DNA from: Nocardia iowensis
GTDB taxonomy: Bacteria > Actinomycetota > Actinomycetes > Mycobacteriales > Mycobacteriaceae
DNA length: 64,000 bases
Assembly (NCBI RefSeq): GCF_019222765.1
Contig: NZ_CP078145.1
Coordinates: 7,378,001 to 7,442,000, forward strand
Reading direction: 5' to 3'
Both the position numbers and the translations under genes were made by a program. Below the pieces are notes generated by a model. It was given only the letters and a program-made list of their open reading frames with translations. It searched no databases and was not told where the DNA came from. Numbering within the stretch: the stretch's first letter is position 1; the number at the start of each line of letters is the position of its first letter. This document shows, piece by piece, positions 28,806 to 39,733 of this stretch.

Positions 28806-29453
28806 CTATCGAGTAATAAATTCAGCGAATCGCGCGGTCACCGTAGCTGGATCGTCACCGGATCGGTATATCCACCAGGGGCCGTACCAGTCGCGTTCGG
28901 CCAGCTCACGGTACACCGCGCCGGTGCGGTGCTGTAGCCCGCCGTCGCGTTCGTAGGCGTCGAGCGCGCGGCGGTCGTCGAGTTCGCCACGCTTGCGCGC
29001 CCGCTCGGCCGCGACCTCGGTCGGCACGTCCAGCAACATCTGCAGCGCGGGCACCGGCAATTCGAACCGTCCGAACTCCAGTTCCCCTACCCAGCGCACG
29101 ATTTCGCCGTCGGCCGACTGTTCCAGGCGCGCCGCCGAATACGCGGCGTTGGACGCCACGTACCGATCGAGCACCACGATGTCGTTGTCCGCCAACAGCT
29201 TCGACAGCTCGTCGCGGGCACCGGCCCGATCCAGCGCGAACATCAGCGCCATCGCGTTGACCGACGCAGCGAGATCGCCGTGCGCACCGCGCAGCGCCTC
29301 GGCCGCCAGATCCGCGTGCACCGAGCGGTCGTAGCGCGGAAAGGCCAGCGTCGTCAGTCGAATCCCGCGCCCCCGCAGGTCCGCGGCGACGCCATCGATC
29401 AACGTGCGCTTCCCCGCGCCGTCGACTCCCTCCACCGCAATCAACACGCCCAT
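28806..29453 (-). CDS. tmk: dTMP kinase (thymidylate kinase)
   Basis: A 215-residue nucleotide kinase that converts dTMP to dTDP. P-loop GVDGAGKRT is at the N-terminus, followed by FPRYDRSVHAD (substrate loop), the LDRYVASNAAYSAAR motif near residue 95, and a lid region rich in Arg (ERARKRGELDDRRALD). It corresponds to Rv3247c. It lies 78 bases upstream of mtrA on the same strand and shares their operon order. The strong hairpin between tmk and sahH suggests that sahH is terminated before tmk. Confidence 0.93.
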   Translation of the reverse strand: MGVLIAVEGVDGAGKRTLIDGVAADLRGRGIRLTTLAFPRYDRSVHADLAAEALRGAHGDLAASVNAMALMFALDRAGARDELSKLLADNDIVVLDRYVASNAAYSAARLEQSADGEIVRWVGELEFGRFELPVPALQMLLDVPTEVAAERARKRGELDDRRALDAYERDGGLQHRTGAVYRELAERDWYGPWWIYRSGDDPATVTARFAEFITR

Positions 29454-29483
29454 GCCGAGCAGGCTACCTGCGGCGGAGTTGAT

Positions 29484-29536
29484 CGACCGAAGGCGGCCTT
29501 CACCCCTTGTCGCAGGAGGAAGGCCGCCTTCGGTCG
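29484..29536 (-). terminator. strong hairpin terminator after sahH
   Basis: CGACCGAAGGCGGCCTTC and GAAGGCCGCCTTCGGTCG form a perfect 18-bp stem with a 17-base loop, eight bases past the sahH stop. It should end transcription from sahH before tmk. Confidence 0.8.
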
Positions 29537-29543
29537 GTAGCGG

Positions 29544-31028
<1,485 letters not shown>

Positions 31029-31128
31029 AGCCGCTATCTGCCTCTCCTGGAAGTCGGTACCAACACGCAAGGTTAGTCGCTGGCGCGGCGGGTGGGTACA
31101 CCGTACTCACCCTTGCTAGCTTGGCGCG

Positions 31129-32175
31129 ATGCCGAACCTCCGCCTACTAGCCAGCACCACCGTCGCCGGTCTGCTCGTCCTCGGCCTGAGCACCGCGTGC
31201 GACAGCAGCTCGGAATCGTCACCGACCAGCCCGTCCCGCACGGTGGAACTGCAGGCGCACCGCGGCGGACGCGGTCTCACCGTCGAGGAATCGCTGCCCG
31301 GTTTCGCCAAGGCGATCGAACTCGGTGTCAGCACGCTGGAGCTCGATATCGTGCTCACCAAAGACAAGATGCCGATGATCTGGCACGACCCCACCATCCT
31401 CGCGACCAAATGTGTGGACACCGCACCCGCGACACCGGACGATCCGCAATTCCCCTATGTGGGCAAGCTGATACACGACCTCACCTACGTACAGACCCAG
31501 ACGCTGGACTGCGGGCGGACCCTCGCCGACTACCCCGGCCAGCAGGCGGTGCCCGGCAACCGGATCGCCACGCTGCCCGCGCTGTTCGACCTGGTCAAGT
31601 CCTACCGGGGCGCCAACCTTCGCTACAACATCGAAACGAAGGTGGAAGCGGAGCACCCCGAGCAGTCCGCGACACCACAGGAATTCGTCGACGTCATCCT
31701 CAGCACGGTCGCCGCGGCGGGCGAGACCGGCAATGTCGACATCCAGAGCTTCGACTGGCGTTCACTTCCGCTGGTGCGCAAGGCGAATCCGTCGATCCCG
31801 TTGGTGGCGCTGTACGACGACACCACCTTCGTCGCGGGATCCAAGTGGCTCGGCCCGATCCGCTACGAGGACTTCGCGGGCGATCCGCTCGGGGCGGCGA
31901 AGGCGCTCGGCGCCAACGCCGTCTCACCGGGCTACTCGGTCCCCTACGGCCGGAAGGCGGGCGAACCCGGCTTCGGCGTGGTAGCGGACAAGACCTATGT
32001 GGAGCGCGCCCATCAGCTCGATCTGCGGGTGATCCCGTGGACGGTGAACGACAAGGCCACCATCGCCGCGCAACTCGACACGGGCGTGGACGGCGTGATC
32101 ACCGACTACCCCGACCGCATGCGAGAGGTGTTGCAGGAGAAGGGGTTACCCCTGCCTCCTGCATACCACCGCTGA
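31129..32175 (+). CDS. exported glycerophosphodiester phosphodiesterase family protein, probable lipoprotein
   Basis: A 348-residue GDPD-fold protein. The N-terminus is a lipoprotein-like signal (LVLGLSTAC) with a slightly unusual residue at the -3 position (Ser). Catalytic features include AHRGGRG with the first His, LELDIVLTKDKMPMIWHD with metal-binding Glu and Asp and the second His, and NIETKVE. The terminal VDGVITDYPDRM is typical. It releases glycerol 3-phosphate from glycerophosphodiesters, probably scavenged from lipid head groups outside the membrane. It converges on the stand-alone alkB gene. Confidence 0.88.
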   Translation: MPNLRLLASTTVAGLLVLGLSTACDSSSESSPTSPSRTVELQAHRGGRGLTVEESLPGFAKAIELGVSTLELDIVLTKDKMPMIWHDPTILATKCVDTAPATPDDPQFPYVGKLIHDLTYVQTQTLDCGRTLADYPGQQAVPGNRIATLPALFDLVKSYRGANLRYNIETKVEAEHPEQSATPQEFVDVILSTVAAAGETGNVDIQSFDWRSLPLVRKANPSIPLVALYDDTTFVAGSKWLGPIRYEDFAGDPLGAAKALGANAVSPGYSVPYGRKAGEPGFGVVADKTYVERAHQLDLRVIPWTVNDKATIAAQLDTGVDGVITDYPDRMREVLQEKGLPLPPAYHR

Positions 32176-32193
32176 GCCGGGGTGGACCGGTGA

Positions 32194-33471
32194 CTACGCC
32201 GCGCCCGACTCCGGCACGTCGGGCTCCGCCAAATGCGACTCCGCGGAATTCGACTGGGCCGAACTCGACGGGCCTGACTTCGACTGGGCCGAATTGGACT
32301 GGGTGCCAGCCAGTGTGGCGACGGTGCCGTACATCTCCAACAGACGGCGCCGCTTGCGCGGATGGATATTCGCGCGGGTGACATCCCCGTCGTAATGCTC
32401 GAGCACCCGGTGATCCATGATCGCCCGCCACAGCGGCGGAACGGCGGCGAACAGAATCATCGTCGCGTACCCGGCAGGCAATTGCGGCGCCTGCATCGAG
32501 CTGCGCAGCGTCTGGTACCGGCGTCCCGGATTGGCGTGATGGTCGCTGTGCCGCTGCAGATGGAACAGGAAGATGTTGGTGACCAGCCGGTCACTGTTCC
32601 AGCTGTCCCGCGGCGAGCAGCGCGCGTACTTCCCGTTCGGGCGGCGAGCCCGCAGCAACCCGTAGTGCTCGATGTAGTTCACCGTCTCCAGCAGCGAAGC
32701 GCCGATCACCGCTTGCAATATCAGCCACGGGAGCACCGTCCAGCCGAATATCGCGATCATCGTGCCGAACAGCAGCACGCTCATCGACCATGCCTGCAGG
32801 ATGTGGTTCTGCACGCTCCACCAGCGCAGGCCCTTGCGCTGCAGACGCTCCCGCTCCAGCGCGATCGCCGACCGGAAGCTGCCGAACACACTGCGCGGCA
32901 AGAACTCCCACAGCGTCTCGCCGAGCCGCCCGCTGGCCGGATCCTCCGGGGTCGCCACTCGCACGTGGTGGCCTCGATTGTGCTCGACGAAGAAGTGACC
33001 GTAAAACGACTGCGCCAGTGCGACTTTGGCCAGCCAGCGCTCCGCGTGTTCGACCCGGTGCCCGAGCTCGTGCGCGGCGTTGATGCCGATGCCGCTGACG
33101 AAGCCGAGCGTCGCGGCCAGGCCGAGTTTGTCGAGGGTGCTCAGCTCGTGCCCCGCCCACATGTAGCAGGCGATGAGCAGGCCGATCAGTTGAACAGGAA
33201 GGAACAGATAGGTGCACCACCGGTAATACCGGTCGTTGGATAGCAACTCATAATCCTCATCGCGCGGGTTGGTGCCGTCCTCGCCGACAACCCAGTCCAG
33301 CACTGGGATGACGATCAGCACGATGATTGGACCGATCCACCAGAACACCCTTGCGCCCGTCTGCAACACGAGTTGCGAGGGCAGGAGTGCGCTCAGTGGA
33401 GCGATCAGGCCGAAAACCCATAAGTGTCGTTTGGGATCAGAAGATACCGCCGGTTTGCCAACCGTTTGCAC
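32194..33471 (-). CDS. alkane 1-monooxygenase AlkB (stand-alone copy)
   Basis: A 425-residue integral-membrane di-iron hydroxylase that oxidises the end carbon of medium to long alkanes. It has the alkane hydroxylase His motifs HELGH, EHNRGHH and LQRHSDHH, plus NYIEHYGL and several membrane helices. No rubredoxin gene is adjacent, so it must borrow rubredoxin from the neighbouring operon. The C-terminal 35 residues are a Ser/Ala/Gln-rich repetitive tail encoded by two copies of a 15-base sequence (TTCGACTGGGCCGAA) 30 bases apart. The GTG start has GCGGGG upstream, so the start is of moderate certainty. Confidence 0.93.
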   Translation of the reverse strand: MQTVGKPAVSSDPKRHLWVFGLIAPLSALLPSQLVLQTGARVFWWIGPIIVLIVIPVLDWVVGEDGTNPRDEDYELLSNDRYYRWCTYLFLPVQLIGLLIACYMWAGHELSTLDKLGLAATLGFVSGIGINAAHELGHRVEHAERWLAKVALAQSFYGHFFVEHNRGHHVRVATPEDPASGRLGETLWEFLPRSVFGSFRSAIALERERLQRKGLRWWSVQNHILQAWSMSVLLFGTMIAIFGWTVLPWLILQAVIGASLLETVNYIEHYGLLRARRPNGKYARCSPRDSWNSDRLVTNIFLFHLQRHSDHHANPGRRYQTLRSSMQAPQLPAGYATMILFAAVPPLWRAIMDHRVLEHYDGDVTRANIHPRKRRRLLEMYGTVATLAGTQSNSAQSKSGPSSSAQSNSAESHLAEPDVPESGAA

Positions 33472-33664
33472 GTTTGCCCCGCTAAATAGAAACCCTAACT
33501 CCGATGTACGAGAATAGTTCCAGACTGTACGACTGTTTCGCAGACCTTGGCGGTTGAAACGTGATGAGGGTTACATCTAGGGCCATACTTTTTTAAGTGG
33601 GCTCACATGTGTCTGAAGGTGCGGCTTACTTCGCGCAAACGGACTGCGGTTCTTCGGAGTCCGA

Positions 33665-34285
33665 TCAGGGCTCGATTCGGGCCGCCAGGATCGCCTCGAC
33701 ATACGGGCTCAGCAACTGGCTCAACTCGCCCGGCGCATCCCGTCCTGGACCCGGCGGCGTGGGAATGTAGCTCAGCGCGATGCGCACCAGCGCGTGCGCG
33801 ATGACATCGGATTCGGCCGCCGTGGCCGCCACCCAACTGTGCTGGAAAGCCAGTGACAGCCGCCCGGTGGCATGGTCGAGCAACGGCCCCGCATCAAGGG
33901 TGATGAGCCGCAACAGGTCCAGCTTCACCTCGCCGGCGAGCAGTGACTGCACCAGCGGGTCGGCGGCGGCGTCGACAAAGAAATTGGTCATCCCCTCGCG
34001 GAACGCCGCGCGGACATCACCGACATTGCCGGTGATGGCCGCGTCGACGTGATCGACCAGATCGTCGGCCAGGCGCAGCGCGTACGCCTGCGCCAGCCCG
34101 CTGCGGGAACCGAACTCGTTATAGAGGGTCTGCCTGCTGACGCCCGCCTTGGCCGCCACGTCGCCGAGGGTGATCTTGGACCAATCCCGCTCGGTGAGTA
34201 GTTCGCGCATGGCATCGAGGACGGACGCACGCAGGAGTTCCCGCGCCGCTTCCTGATAGGGGATACGGGTTCCGGTGCGCGGCAT
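33665..34285 (-). CDS. TetR-family regulator of the alkane operon (AlkX/Rv3249c-like)
   Basis: A 206-residue repressor. The N-terminal HTH is VLDAMRELLTERDWSKITLG and VAAKAGVSRQTLYNEF (residues about 22-62), followed by a ligand-binding domain that is probably specific for acyl chains. It is the last gene of alkB-rubA-rubB-tetR, 40 bases after rubB, the same order as Rv3252c-Rv3249c and as the autoregulated alkX in other actinobacteria. It most likely binds the palindromes upstream of alkB. ATG at 34285 (MPRTGTRIPYQE) is chosen; the frame upstream is open but runs through the rubredoxin genes. Confidence 0.88.
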   Translation of the reverse strand: MPRTGTRIPYQEAARELLRASVLDAMRELLTERDWSKITLGDVAAKAGVSRQTLYNEFGSRSGLAQAYALRLADDLVDHVDAAITGNVGDVRAAFREGMTNFFVDAAADPLVQSLLAGEVKLDLLRLITLDAGPLLDHATGRLSLAFQHSWVAATAAESDVIAHALVRIALSYIPTPPGPGRDAPGELSQLLSPYVEAILAARIEP

Positions 34286-34325
34286 ACCCGCGACACTGTC
34301 ACGGGCGGTTCCCGCAGTCAAAGTG

Positions 34326-34508
34326 TCATGACCGTTCGATTTCGACCATGTAGAAGTCCGCCTTCGCCGCGCCGCAGTCCGGGCAGGTCCAGTCGTCGGG
34401 GATATCGTCCCAGCGGGTGCCCGGGGCGATCCCGTCGTCCGGCCAGCCCTTGGCTTCGTCGTATTCGAAACCGCATTGAATGCATTGGAACAGCTTGTAT
34501 TCACTCAT
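34326..34508 (-). CDS. rubB: rubredoxin B
   Basis: A 60-residue iron protein that delivers electrons to AlkB. It has the two CxxC knuckles FQCIQCGF and [10 protein letters not shown], and the aromatic core residues [15 protein letters not shown] overlaps the stop of rubA by four bases (ATGA). Confidence 0.96.
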   Translation of the reverse strand: MSEYKLFQCIQCGFEYDEAKGWPDDGIAPGTRWDDIPDDWTCPDCGAAKADFYMVEIERS

Positions 34509-34678
34509 TTGACGGCTCCCATCGGTTCGAAGTCGATCTTTTCCCGGACACCGCAGTCCGGACAGCACCAGTCGTCGGGGACTATTTCCCAGCGGGTTCC
34601 CGGCGGGAAGCCCTCGTGCGGCGCGCCTTTCGCCTCGTCATAAACGTATTCACAGACGGGGCAGCGAAATGAGTTCAT
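34505..34678 (-). CDS. rubA: rubredoxin A
   Basis: A 57-residue rubredoxin: it begins [20 protein letters not shown] and contains the second knuckle [14 protein letters not shown], giving four Cys iron ligands. The WCCPDC form with an additional Cys is typical of AlkG1-type proteins, which often cannot replace the AlkG2 type, so the two rubredoxins may differ in role. Its ATG overlaps the alkB stop (ATGA) and its TGA overlaps the rubB start, so the three genes are translationally coupled. Confidence 0.95.
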   Translation of the reverse strand: MNSFRCPVCEYVYDEAKGAPHEGFPPGTRWEIVPDDWCCPDCGVREKIDFEPMGAVK

Positions 34679-35925
34679 GCCCGCACCTCGCCGCTCGCCG
34701 CACCGCCGCGGTAGCGGGCGAGCACGGCGTCCCGTTTACCGGGCTGAATGTTCGCGCGGGTGATGTCGCCGCCGTAGTGGGCGAGCACCCGCTTGTCCAT
34801 CACCCGGCGCCACAGCGGCGGGAAGTAGGCGAGCAGGATCATGCTGGCGTAGCCGCTCGGCAGGTTCGGCGCACCATCCCAACTGCGCAGCGTCTGATAG
34901 CGCCGGGTCGGATAGGCGTGGTGGTCGCTGTGCCGCTGCAGGTGGTACAGAAAGATATTGGTAACGATGTGGTCACTGTTCCAGCTGTGCACCGGCGCGG
35001 GCCGCTCGTAGCGGCCGGACGAAGTGCGTTGCCGGACAAGCCCGTAGTGCTCCAGGTAGTTGACCGCCTCCAGCAGGCTGAAGCCGACCACCGCCTGCAG
35101 CACGAGATACGGCAGCAGGCCGATACCGAACACCGCGAGCAGCACGCCGTACAGCGCCGCCGACATCAGCCAGGCGCTGAGCACCTCGTTCTTCAGGCTC
35201 AACGGCTTCTTGCCGAGACGCGCCAGGCGGTCCTTCTCCAACCGCAACGACGAGGTCAGGCTGCCCCACACGGTGCGCGGCCAAAATGCCCAGAAGGACT
35301 CGCCGACACGGGAACTCGCCGGATCCTCCGGCGTCGCGACCCGCACGTGATGACCGCGGTTGTGCTCGATGTAGAAGTGGCCATAGCACGACTGGGCCAG
35401 CGCGATCCGCGACAGCCAGCGCTCCAGGTGCACCTTCTTGTGTCCTAGTTCGTGGGCGGTATTGATGCCGATGCCGCCGATCATGCCGACCGTGATGGCC
35501 AGGCCGATCTTGTCCACCAGCTGCAGGCCGCCGTCGAAGCCGAGCCAGCTCACCTGGTCCGCGGTGATCAGGTAGCAGGCCATGATCAGCGTCGCGTACT
35601 GGAACGGCAGATACAGATAGGTGAGGTAGCGGTAGTACTTGTCGTGCTCCAGGTACTCCATCGCCTCGTCCGGCGGATTGTCACCGTCGGGCCCGAAGAA
35701 GATGTCCGCCAACGGGATCAGCACGTACACCAGGATCGGGCCGAGCCAGAACGGCACCTGCGCCAGTCGGTGCCAGCCGAGCTCGTTGAGCGCCAAGATC
35801 ACCGGGATTCCGATGGTGAAGAGGCCGGTGGGGGCGAACAGGCCCCACAGCCACAGATAGCGCTTGCGATCGCGCCAGGCCGGGGTCGTCACCGGCTGCG
35901 CAGACGTGTCGGCTGTCGTCGACAT
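34675..35925 (-). CDS. alkB: alkane 1-monooxygenase AlkB (operon copy)
   Basis: A 416-residue membrane hydroxylase that turns n-alkanes into primary alcohols. Motifs are HELGHKKVH, EHNRGHH, NYLEHYGL and LQRHSDHHAYP, with six or so membrane helices. It begins the run alkB-rubA-rubB-tetR, equivalent to Rv3252c-Rv3249c. ATG at 35925 has TTGGAG seven bases upstream. The two alkane hydroxylases of this window share about the same architecture but differ in the termini, so they probably have different chain-length ranges. Two palindromes upstream suggest substrate-responsive control. Confidence 0.96.
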   Translation of the reverse strand: MSTTADTSAQPVTTPAWRDRKRYLWLWGLFAPTGLFTIGIPVILALNELGWHRLAQVPFWLGPILVYVLIPLADIFFGPDGDNPPDEAMEYLEHDKYYRYLTYLYLPFQYATLIMACYLITADQVSWLGFDGGLQLVDKIGLAITVGMIGGIGINTAHELGHKKVHLERWLSRIALAQSCYGHFYIEHNRGHHVRVATPEDPASSRVGESFWAFWPRTVWGSLTSSLRLEKDRLARLGKKPLSLKNEVLSAWLMSAALYGVLLAVFGIGLLPYLVLQAVVGFSLLEAVNYLEHYGLVRQRTSSGRYERPAPVHSWNSDHIVTNIFLYHLQRHSDHHAYPTRRYQTLRSWDGAPNLPSGYASMILLAYFPPLWRRVMDKRVLAHYGGDITRANIQPGKRDAVLARYRGGAASGEVRA

Positions 35926-35948
35926 CGTTGTCTCCAATCCAAAAGCGG

Positions 35949-35964
35949 CACGTCATGTGACGTG
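35949..35964. promoter_or_regulatory. palindromic operator of the alkB operon
   Basis: CACGTCA-TG-TGACGTG is a perfect 7+2+7 inverted repeat, 24 bases before the alkB start. It is well placed to be bound by the TetR-family product of the last gene of the operon. Confidence 0.65.
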
Positions 35965-36002
35965 CATTACCCCTGAAATGGACGATAGAGATCAATTTGT
36001 CG

Positions 36003-36016
36003 TTTGTCTAGACAAA
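36003..36016. promoter_or_regulatory. second palindrome upstream of the alkB operon
   Basis: TTTGTCTAGACAAA is a perfect 14-bp palindrome. Further copies of ATTTGT lie on both sides (about 35995 and 36023). It may be a second regulator site or part of the promoter, 78 bases from the alkB start. Confidence 0.5.
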
Positions 36017-36056
36017 TCAGCCGATTTGTAAAGTTACGTGGGTTCGTGAAACGCAA

Positions 36057-36090
36057 ACACCCCGGTCGCGGCGAGAGCCGGCCGGGGTGT
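36057..36090 (-). terminator. hairpin terminator of the fbi operon
   Basis: ACACCCCGG and CCGGGGTGT form a nine-bp stem. It lies 17 bases past the stop of the NUDIX gene, separating it from the alk promoter region. Confidence 0.6.
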
Positions 36091-36106
36091 CTGTCGTCGA
36101 GGGGCG

Positions 36107-36625
36107 TTACCGCAGCAGCACGTCCACGTTGGCGGGCAACGCGTCGACCGGCCACCAGCGCAGGTCGGTGGACTCCGCGCTGCGCACCGGGACGGCACCG
36201 GCCGGTGCGGTGATCCGGAACAGCAGATCGAGGTGCCTGGTCGGCACGCCGAGCGAACACGTAATCGGATGCGCTTGGGCGCCATACAGTTCCGGCTCGA
36301 GCCGCAGCCCGGGGATGCCCGACTCCTCGGTGGCCTCGCGCAGCGCGGCACCCGCCACCGTGTCGTCACCCTCCTCGCAGTGGCCGCCGAGCTGAATCCA
36401 GCTGCCGACCCGCGGATGCAGGGTCAGCAGGACCTCGCGTTCGTCGTGCGAGAAGACCACCGCCGACGCGGTGATGTGACCGGGCACGTGCTCGCGCAGA
36501 CAACCGCGTGGGGCCGAGCCGAGAAACGCGAGCATCGCCTGCCGCAGCGATTGGTCGGAACCCTCGGTCGGCGACCATTTTTCGAGCAGTTCGGTGGCCG
36601 ATGCATGCAAGGAATCCGCGCTCAC
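36107..36625 (-). CDS. NUDIX hydrolase
   Basis: A 172-residue pyrophosphohydrolase. The NUDIX box is clear: [20 protein letters not shown] then EESGI (residues about 79-103), with the paired Glu residues that bind metal. The start GTG overlaps the stop of fbiB (GTGA), so it is translated with the F420 genes. Its substrate is unknown. The link with fbiA and fbiB could mean that it cleans up a nucleotide by-product of F420 synthesis, but this rests on gene order only. It lies last in the operon. Confidence 0.9.
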   Translation of the reverse strand: MSADSLHASATELLEKWSPTEGSDQSLRQAMLAFLGSAPRGCLREHVPGHITASAVVFSHDEREVLLTLHPRVGSWIQLGGHCEEGDDTVAGAALREATEESGIPGLRLEPELYGAQAHPITCSLGVPTRHLDLLFRITAPAGAVPVRSAESTDLRWWPVDALPANVDVLLR

Positions 36626-37995
36626 AGTTCGACCAACCCCGGTCCGGGGCCGGGCACCGAGCGCGGCGTGAGTTCCTCCGGCGGGTGACCGATGGCGATG
36701 GCGCCCAAGGGATTCCAGTCATCCTCAAGCCCCAGGACGCCGCGGGTGATCTCCGGCGCGAAGATGGTGGAGCCGATCCAGCAGCTGCCGAGGCCCTCGG
36801 TGGCCAGCGCGACGAGCAGACCCTGGACCGCCGCGCCGACCGCGACGGTGAACATGGTGCGCTCATGGGTGCGCCTGCGCTCGTCCGGATAGTCGTGCGC
36901 GCCGTCCGGCACGCAGAACGGCATGATCACCTCGGGTGCGTCGAAAAGGATTCGGCCACGGGCGATTCGGCGCTCCACCCGGTCCGGCGGCAGCCCGTCC
37001 GCGGTGAGATCGGTGCGCCACTTCTCGGCCATCGCGGCCAGCAGCCGAGCCCGCAGACCCGGCTCGCGCAACCACACGAACCGAACCGGGCGGGTGTGGT
37101 GCGGCGCTGGCGCGGTCAGGGCCACGGCGACCGCGGCGCGGACCCGTTCGGGATCTACCGGCGCGTCGGCGAACTGCCGGATCGAACGGCGCAGCAGTAC
37201 CGCCTCGCGGCGTCCCCGATCGATCGCCTCGGCGGTGCCGAGCCAGAACAGGTCGTCGGTGCCGCCGCGCAGCAGATCCGCGGCGGCGGACCCGTCGTCG
37301 ACGATCGGCAGCCCGCGTACCACCGCGACCGGCACGCCACCGAGCTTGCCCTTCACCAGATCCGCGGCGGCGGCCAGTTCGTCCGCGATCGCCACCTGGG
37401 TGACATGCAGTTCGTTGCCCTGCCCGTCGACAGCGCCCGCGTAGTCGTGCAGCACCCGCAGGCCCGCGGCGCCGATCGCGGCGTCGGTCTGGCCGTTGCG
37501 CCAGGCGCGGCCCATGGTGTCGGTGATGACCACGGCGACCCGCACACCGAGCCGTTCCGCGAGCGCCGAACGCAACGCCTTCGCACTGGCGTCGGGATCG
37601 GCCGGCAGCAACACCAATTCGCCCTGTTCGACATTGGAGCCGTCGATCCCGGAGGCCGCTTGGACGATGCCGAGCTTGTTCTCGGTGATCAGGGTGCGGC
37701 CCTTGCGCGCGAGCACCCGCACGGCCTCCTGCTCGACCAGGGCGCGGCGTACGGCATCGCGTTGCACCGGGTCCAGCGGCGCGTCGACGATGCGTCCCTC
37801 GACCTTGGCGACGATCTTGCTGGTCACCACGAGCACGTCGCCGTCGGCCAGCCAGGGCGCGCCCGCGGCGATGTGTTCGGCGAGGTCGTCACCGGGGCGG
37901 AACTCGGGCAGCCCGGTGATCGGCAGGATGCGCAGTTCACCGGCCGCGTGGTCTATCCCGGCCGCGTCCGTCGCTGGCTCGGTCGGCTCATTCAC
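36622..37995 (-). CDS. fbiB: coenzyme F420-0:L-glutamate ligase FbiB
   Basis: A 457-residue, two-domain enzyme of coenzyme F420 synthesis. The N-terminal half (residues 1-250) adds glutamates to F420-0; it contains [25 protein letters not shown] and [17 protein letters not shown]. The C-terminal half (residues about 265-455) is a nitroreductase-fold FMN domain ([17 protein letters not shown] and [16 protein letters not shown]) that reduces dehydro-F420. GTG overlaps the fbiA stop by four bases, and its own stop overlaps the NUDIX start, indicating tight coupling. Confidence 0.95.
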   Translation of the reverse strand: MNEPTEPATDAAGIDHAAGELRILPITGLPEFRPGDDLAEHIAAGAPWLADGDVLVVTSKIVAKVEGRIVDAPLDPVQRDAVRRALVEQEAVRVLARKGRTLITENKLGIVQAASGIDGSNVEQGELVLLPADPDASAKALRSALAERLGVRVAVVITDTMGRAWRNGQTDAAIGAAGLRVLHDYAGAVDGQGNELHVTQVAIADELAAAADLVKGKLGGVPVAVVRGLPIVDDGSAAADLLRGGTDDLFWLGTAEAIDRGRREAVLLRRSIRQFADAPVDPERVRAAVAVALTAPAPHHTRPVRFVWLREPGLRARLLAAMAEKWRTDLTADGLPPDRVERRIARGRILFDAPEVIMPFCVPDGAHDYPDERRRTHERTMFTVAVGAAVQGLLVALATEGLGSCWIGSTIFAPEITRGVLGLEDDWNPLGAIAIGHPPEELTPRSVPGPGPGLVEL

Positions 37996-38990
37996 GGCTT
38001 CACTCCCGCAAGGTCAAGCGCCTCCCGCACCATCTCGGCGGTGGTCGGCGGATCGGTCATCAGCAGCGGAACGCTGCGTACTTCGACACCGGGTACGTCG
38101 GCGGTGTCGGTGGTGTGGATCAGCCAGCCGTCCAGGATGCCGGTGGCCGAGCGGGCGCCGTAGTGGCGGCCGATCGCCTCGGCGGTGGTCTCGACGCCGA
38201 TCACCGACAGGCATTCGTCGGCCATGCCGCGCAATGGTCGTCCATCGATCACGCCCGACACGCCGATCACTTTGGCCGCTGTGGTGCGCAGCGCGCCGCG
38301 GATGCCTGGCACCGCCAGGATGGCGCCGATGCTCACCACGGGGTTCGACGGAGCGAGCAAGACCACATCAGCCGACTCTATGATCTCGATCACATTTGGG
38401 GCCGGTTTGGCGTCCTCAGCCCCAATTGTGGCGAATCCATGGGTCTCGATGTTCGCGCGATAGCGAACCCACCACTCCTGGAAATGGATCGCGCGACGTT
38501 CGCCAGGGTTGTCGGGGTCGGTCACAACCACATGCGTTTCACACCGATCGTCGGTTGCCGGGAGCAGTTTCACGCCCGGCTGCCACCTGTTGCAGAGCGC
38601 CTCGGTGACCGCGGAGAGCGGATACCCGGCGCGCAACATCTCGCTGCGAACCAGATGTGTGGCGATATCGCGGTCGCCGAGACCGAACCAGTCCGGCTGC
38701 GCGTGATATTTCGCCAGCTCCTCCTTTGCGTGCCAGGTTTCGCCGACCCGGCCCCAGCCTCGGTCGGTATCGATGCCATCGCCGAGGGTATACATGCAGG
38801 TATCGAGGTCGGGACAGATCCGAAGGCCGTGCATCCAGACGTCGTCGCCGACGTTCACGATCGCGGTGACATCGGCCTCGGGCAGCAGTTCCCGGACACC
38901 TTGGAGGAAACGCGCGCCGCCGACACCCCCGACCAGGACGGCAATCCGTGGCCCGTTGCCTGCTTCGGTATCCGCTTGAAGAGGAGTCAC
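37992..38990 (-). CDS. fbiA: 2-phospho-L-lactate (phosphoenolpyruvyl) transferase FbiA
   Basis: A 332-residue transferase that moves the phosphoenolpyruvyl/phospholactyl group onto Fo to form F420-0 or its dehydro form. The N-terminus [17 protein letters not shown] is the nucleotide-binding loop, [20 protein letters not shown] the metal and substrate site, and [15 protein letters not shown] a central conserved stretch. The GTG at 38990 ([11 protein letters not shown]) yields the family length (M. tuberculosis FbiA is about 331 residues). The longer open frame is unlikely because it runs back into the promoter region. Divergent from whiB2. Confidence 0.95.
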   Translation of the reverse strand: MTPLQADTEAGNGPRIAVLVGGVGGARFLQGVRELLPEADVTAIVNVGDDVWMHGLRICPDLDTCMYTLGDGIDTDRGWGRVGETWHAKEELAKYHAQPDWFGLGDRDIATHLVRSEMLRAGYPLSAVTEALCNRWQPGVKLLPATDDRCETHVVVTDPDNPGERRAIHFQEWWVRYRANIETHGFATIGAEDAKPAPNVIEIIESADVVLLAPSNPVVSIGAILAVPGIRGALRTTAAKVIGVSGVIDGRPLRGMADECLSVIGVETTAEAIGRHYGARSATGILDGWLIHTTDTADVPGVEVRSVPLLMTDPPTTAEMVREALDLAGVKP

Positions 38991-39335
38991 ATCCGCACAG
39001 CCTATGCGCTGCCGGACCGGCGGATGTTCGGCGCATATTTGCTGGTCATTTGCCCTACAGTTGGACAAGATCATCTTGGAAGACGTTCGCGGATAGTAAC
39101 GGAATAGCGACGGCGGCTTGACCATCGACACGTCCGGCGTGTCTAATCACAGTCATGTCATTTCGGGTTCGCGCGAGAGTGCAAGGCGCGAACAGCTTTT
39201 CGAACAGATGTTCGCATCGAGATGATGAGCTCGGGGACGTCCGCGGGACAACGTCGCGGGGTATGGCCGTCGGTAGGCGTGTTGGTCCGACGGAACGAAT
39301 CATTCTGCGCTAACACACAGTGAGGAGGCGGAGCG

Positions 39336-39716
39336 ATGGCCAACGAGATGGTCTCGCCGACCGATTCCACAGCAGGCGCAGCACGTGGCGTCTGCGCAGA
39401 CAATGGCTGGAAGGATCGCGAGGGGGGTGGTGACGAAGTCTCGACGCCCCGGCTCAGCCTGGTCGTCACGGGCTTCGACGAGATGTTCGAATCCATCGAA
39501 GAGCAATGGCAGGAGCGTGCCCTGTGCGCGCAGACCGATCCGGAGGCGTTCTTCCCAGAGAAGGGCGGCTCGACTCGCGAAGCGAAACGGATCTGCATGG
39601 GCTGCGAAGTACGCGACGAGTGCCTGGAATACGCACTCGCCCACGATGAGCGTTTCGGCATCTGGGGTGGCCTCTCCGAGCGGGAGCGCCGCCGCCTGAA
39701 GCGCGGAATAGGTTAA
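39336..39716 (+). CDS. whiB2: WhiB2-type iron-sulfur regulator
   Basis: A 126-residue Wbl protein that carries a [4Fe-4S] cluster and acts with the housekeeping sigma factor in control of division. The four Cys ligands are in RALCAQT and RICMGCEVRDECLEYA (the C-x2-C-x5-C group), followed by the beta-turn FGIWGGLSERERR and a basic terminus. The long N-terminal extension, and the place next to fbiA, match WhiB2 (WhmD, Rv3260c). GGAGG stands nine bases before the ATG. Confidence 0.95.
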   Translation: MANEMVSPTDSTAGAARGVCADNGWKDREGGGDEVSTPRLSLVVTGFDEMFESIEEQWQERALCAQTDPEAFFPEKGGSTREAKRICMGCEVRDECLEYALAHDERFGIWGGLSERERRRLKRGIG

Positions 39717-39733
39717 CCGCAGACTTGGGTTGG

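Noticed and set aside
31029..31128. SAH or SAM riboswitch before sahH
   Set aside because: The leader is short, shared with a divergent promoter, and shows no recognisable pseudoknot motif.
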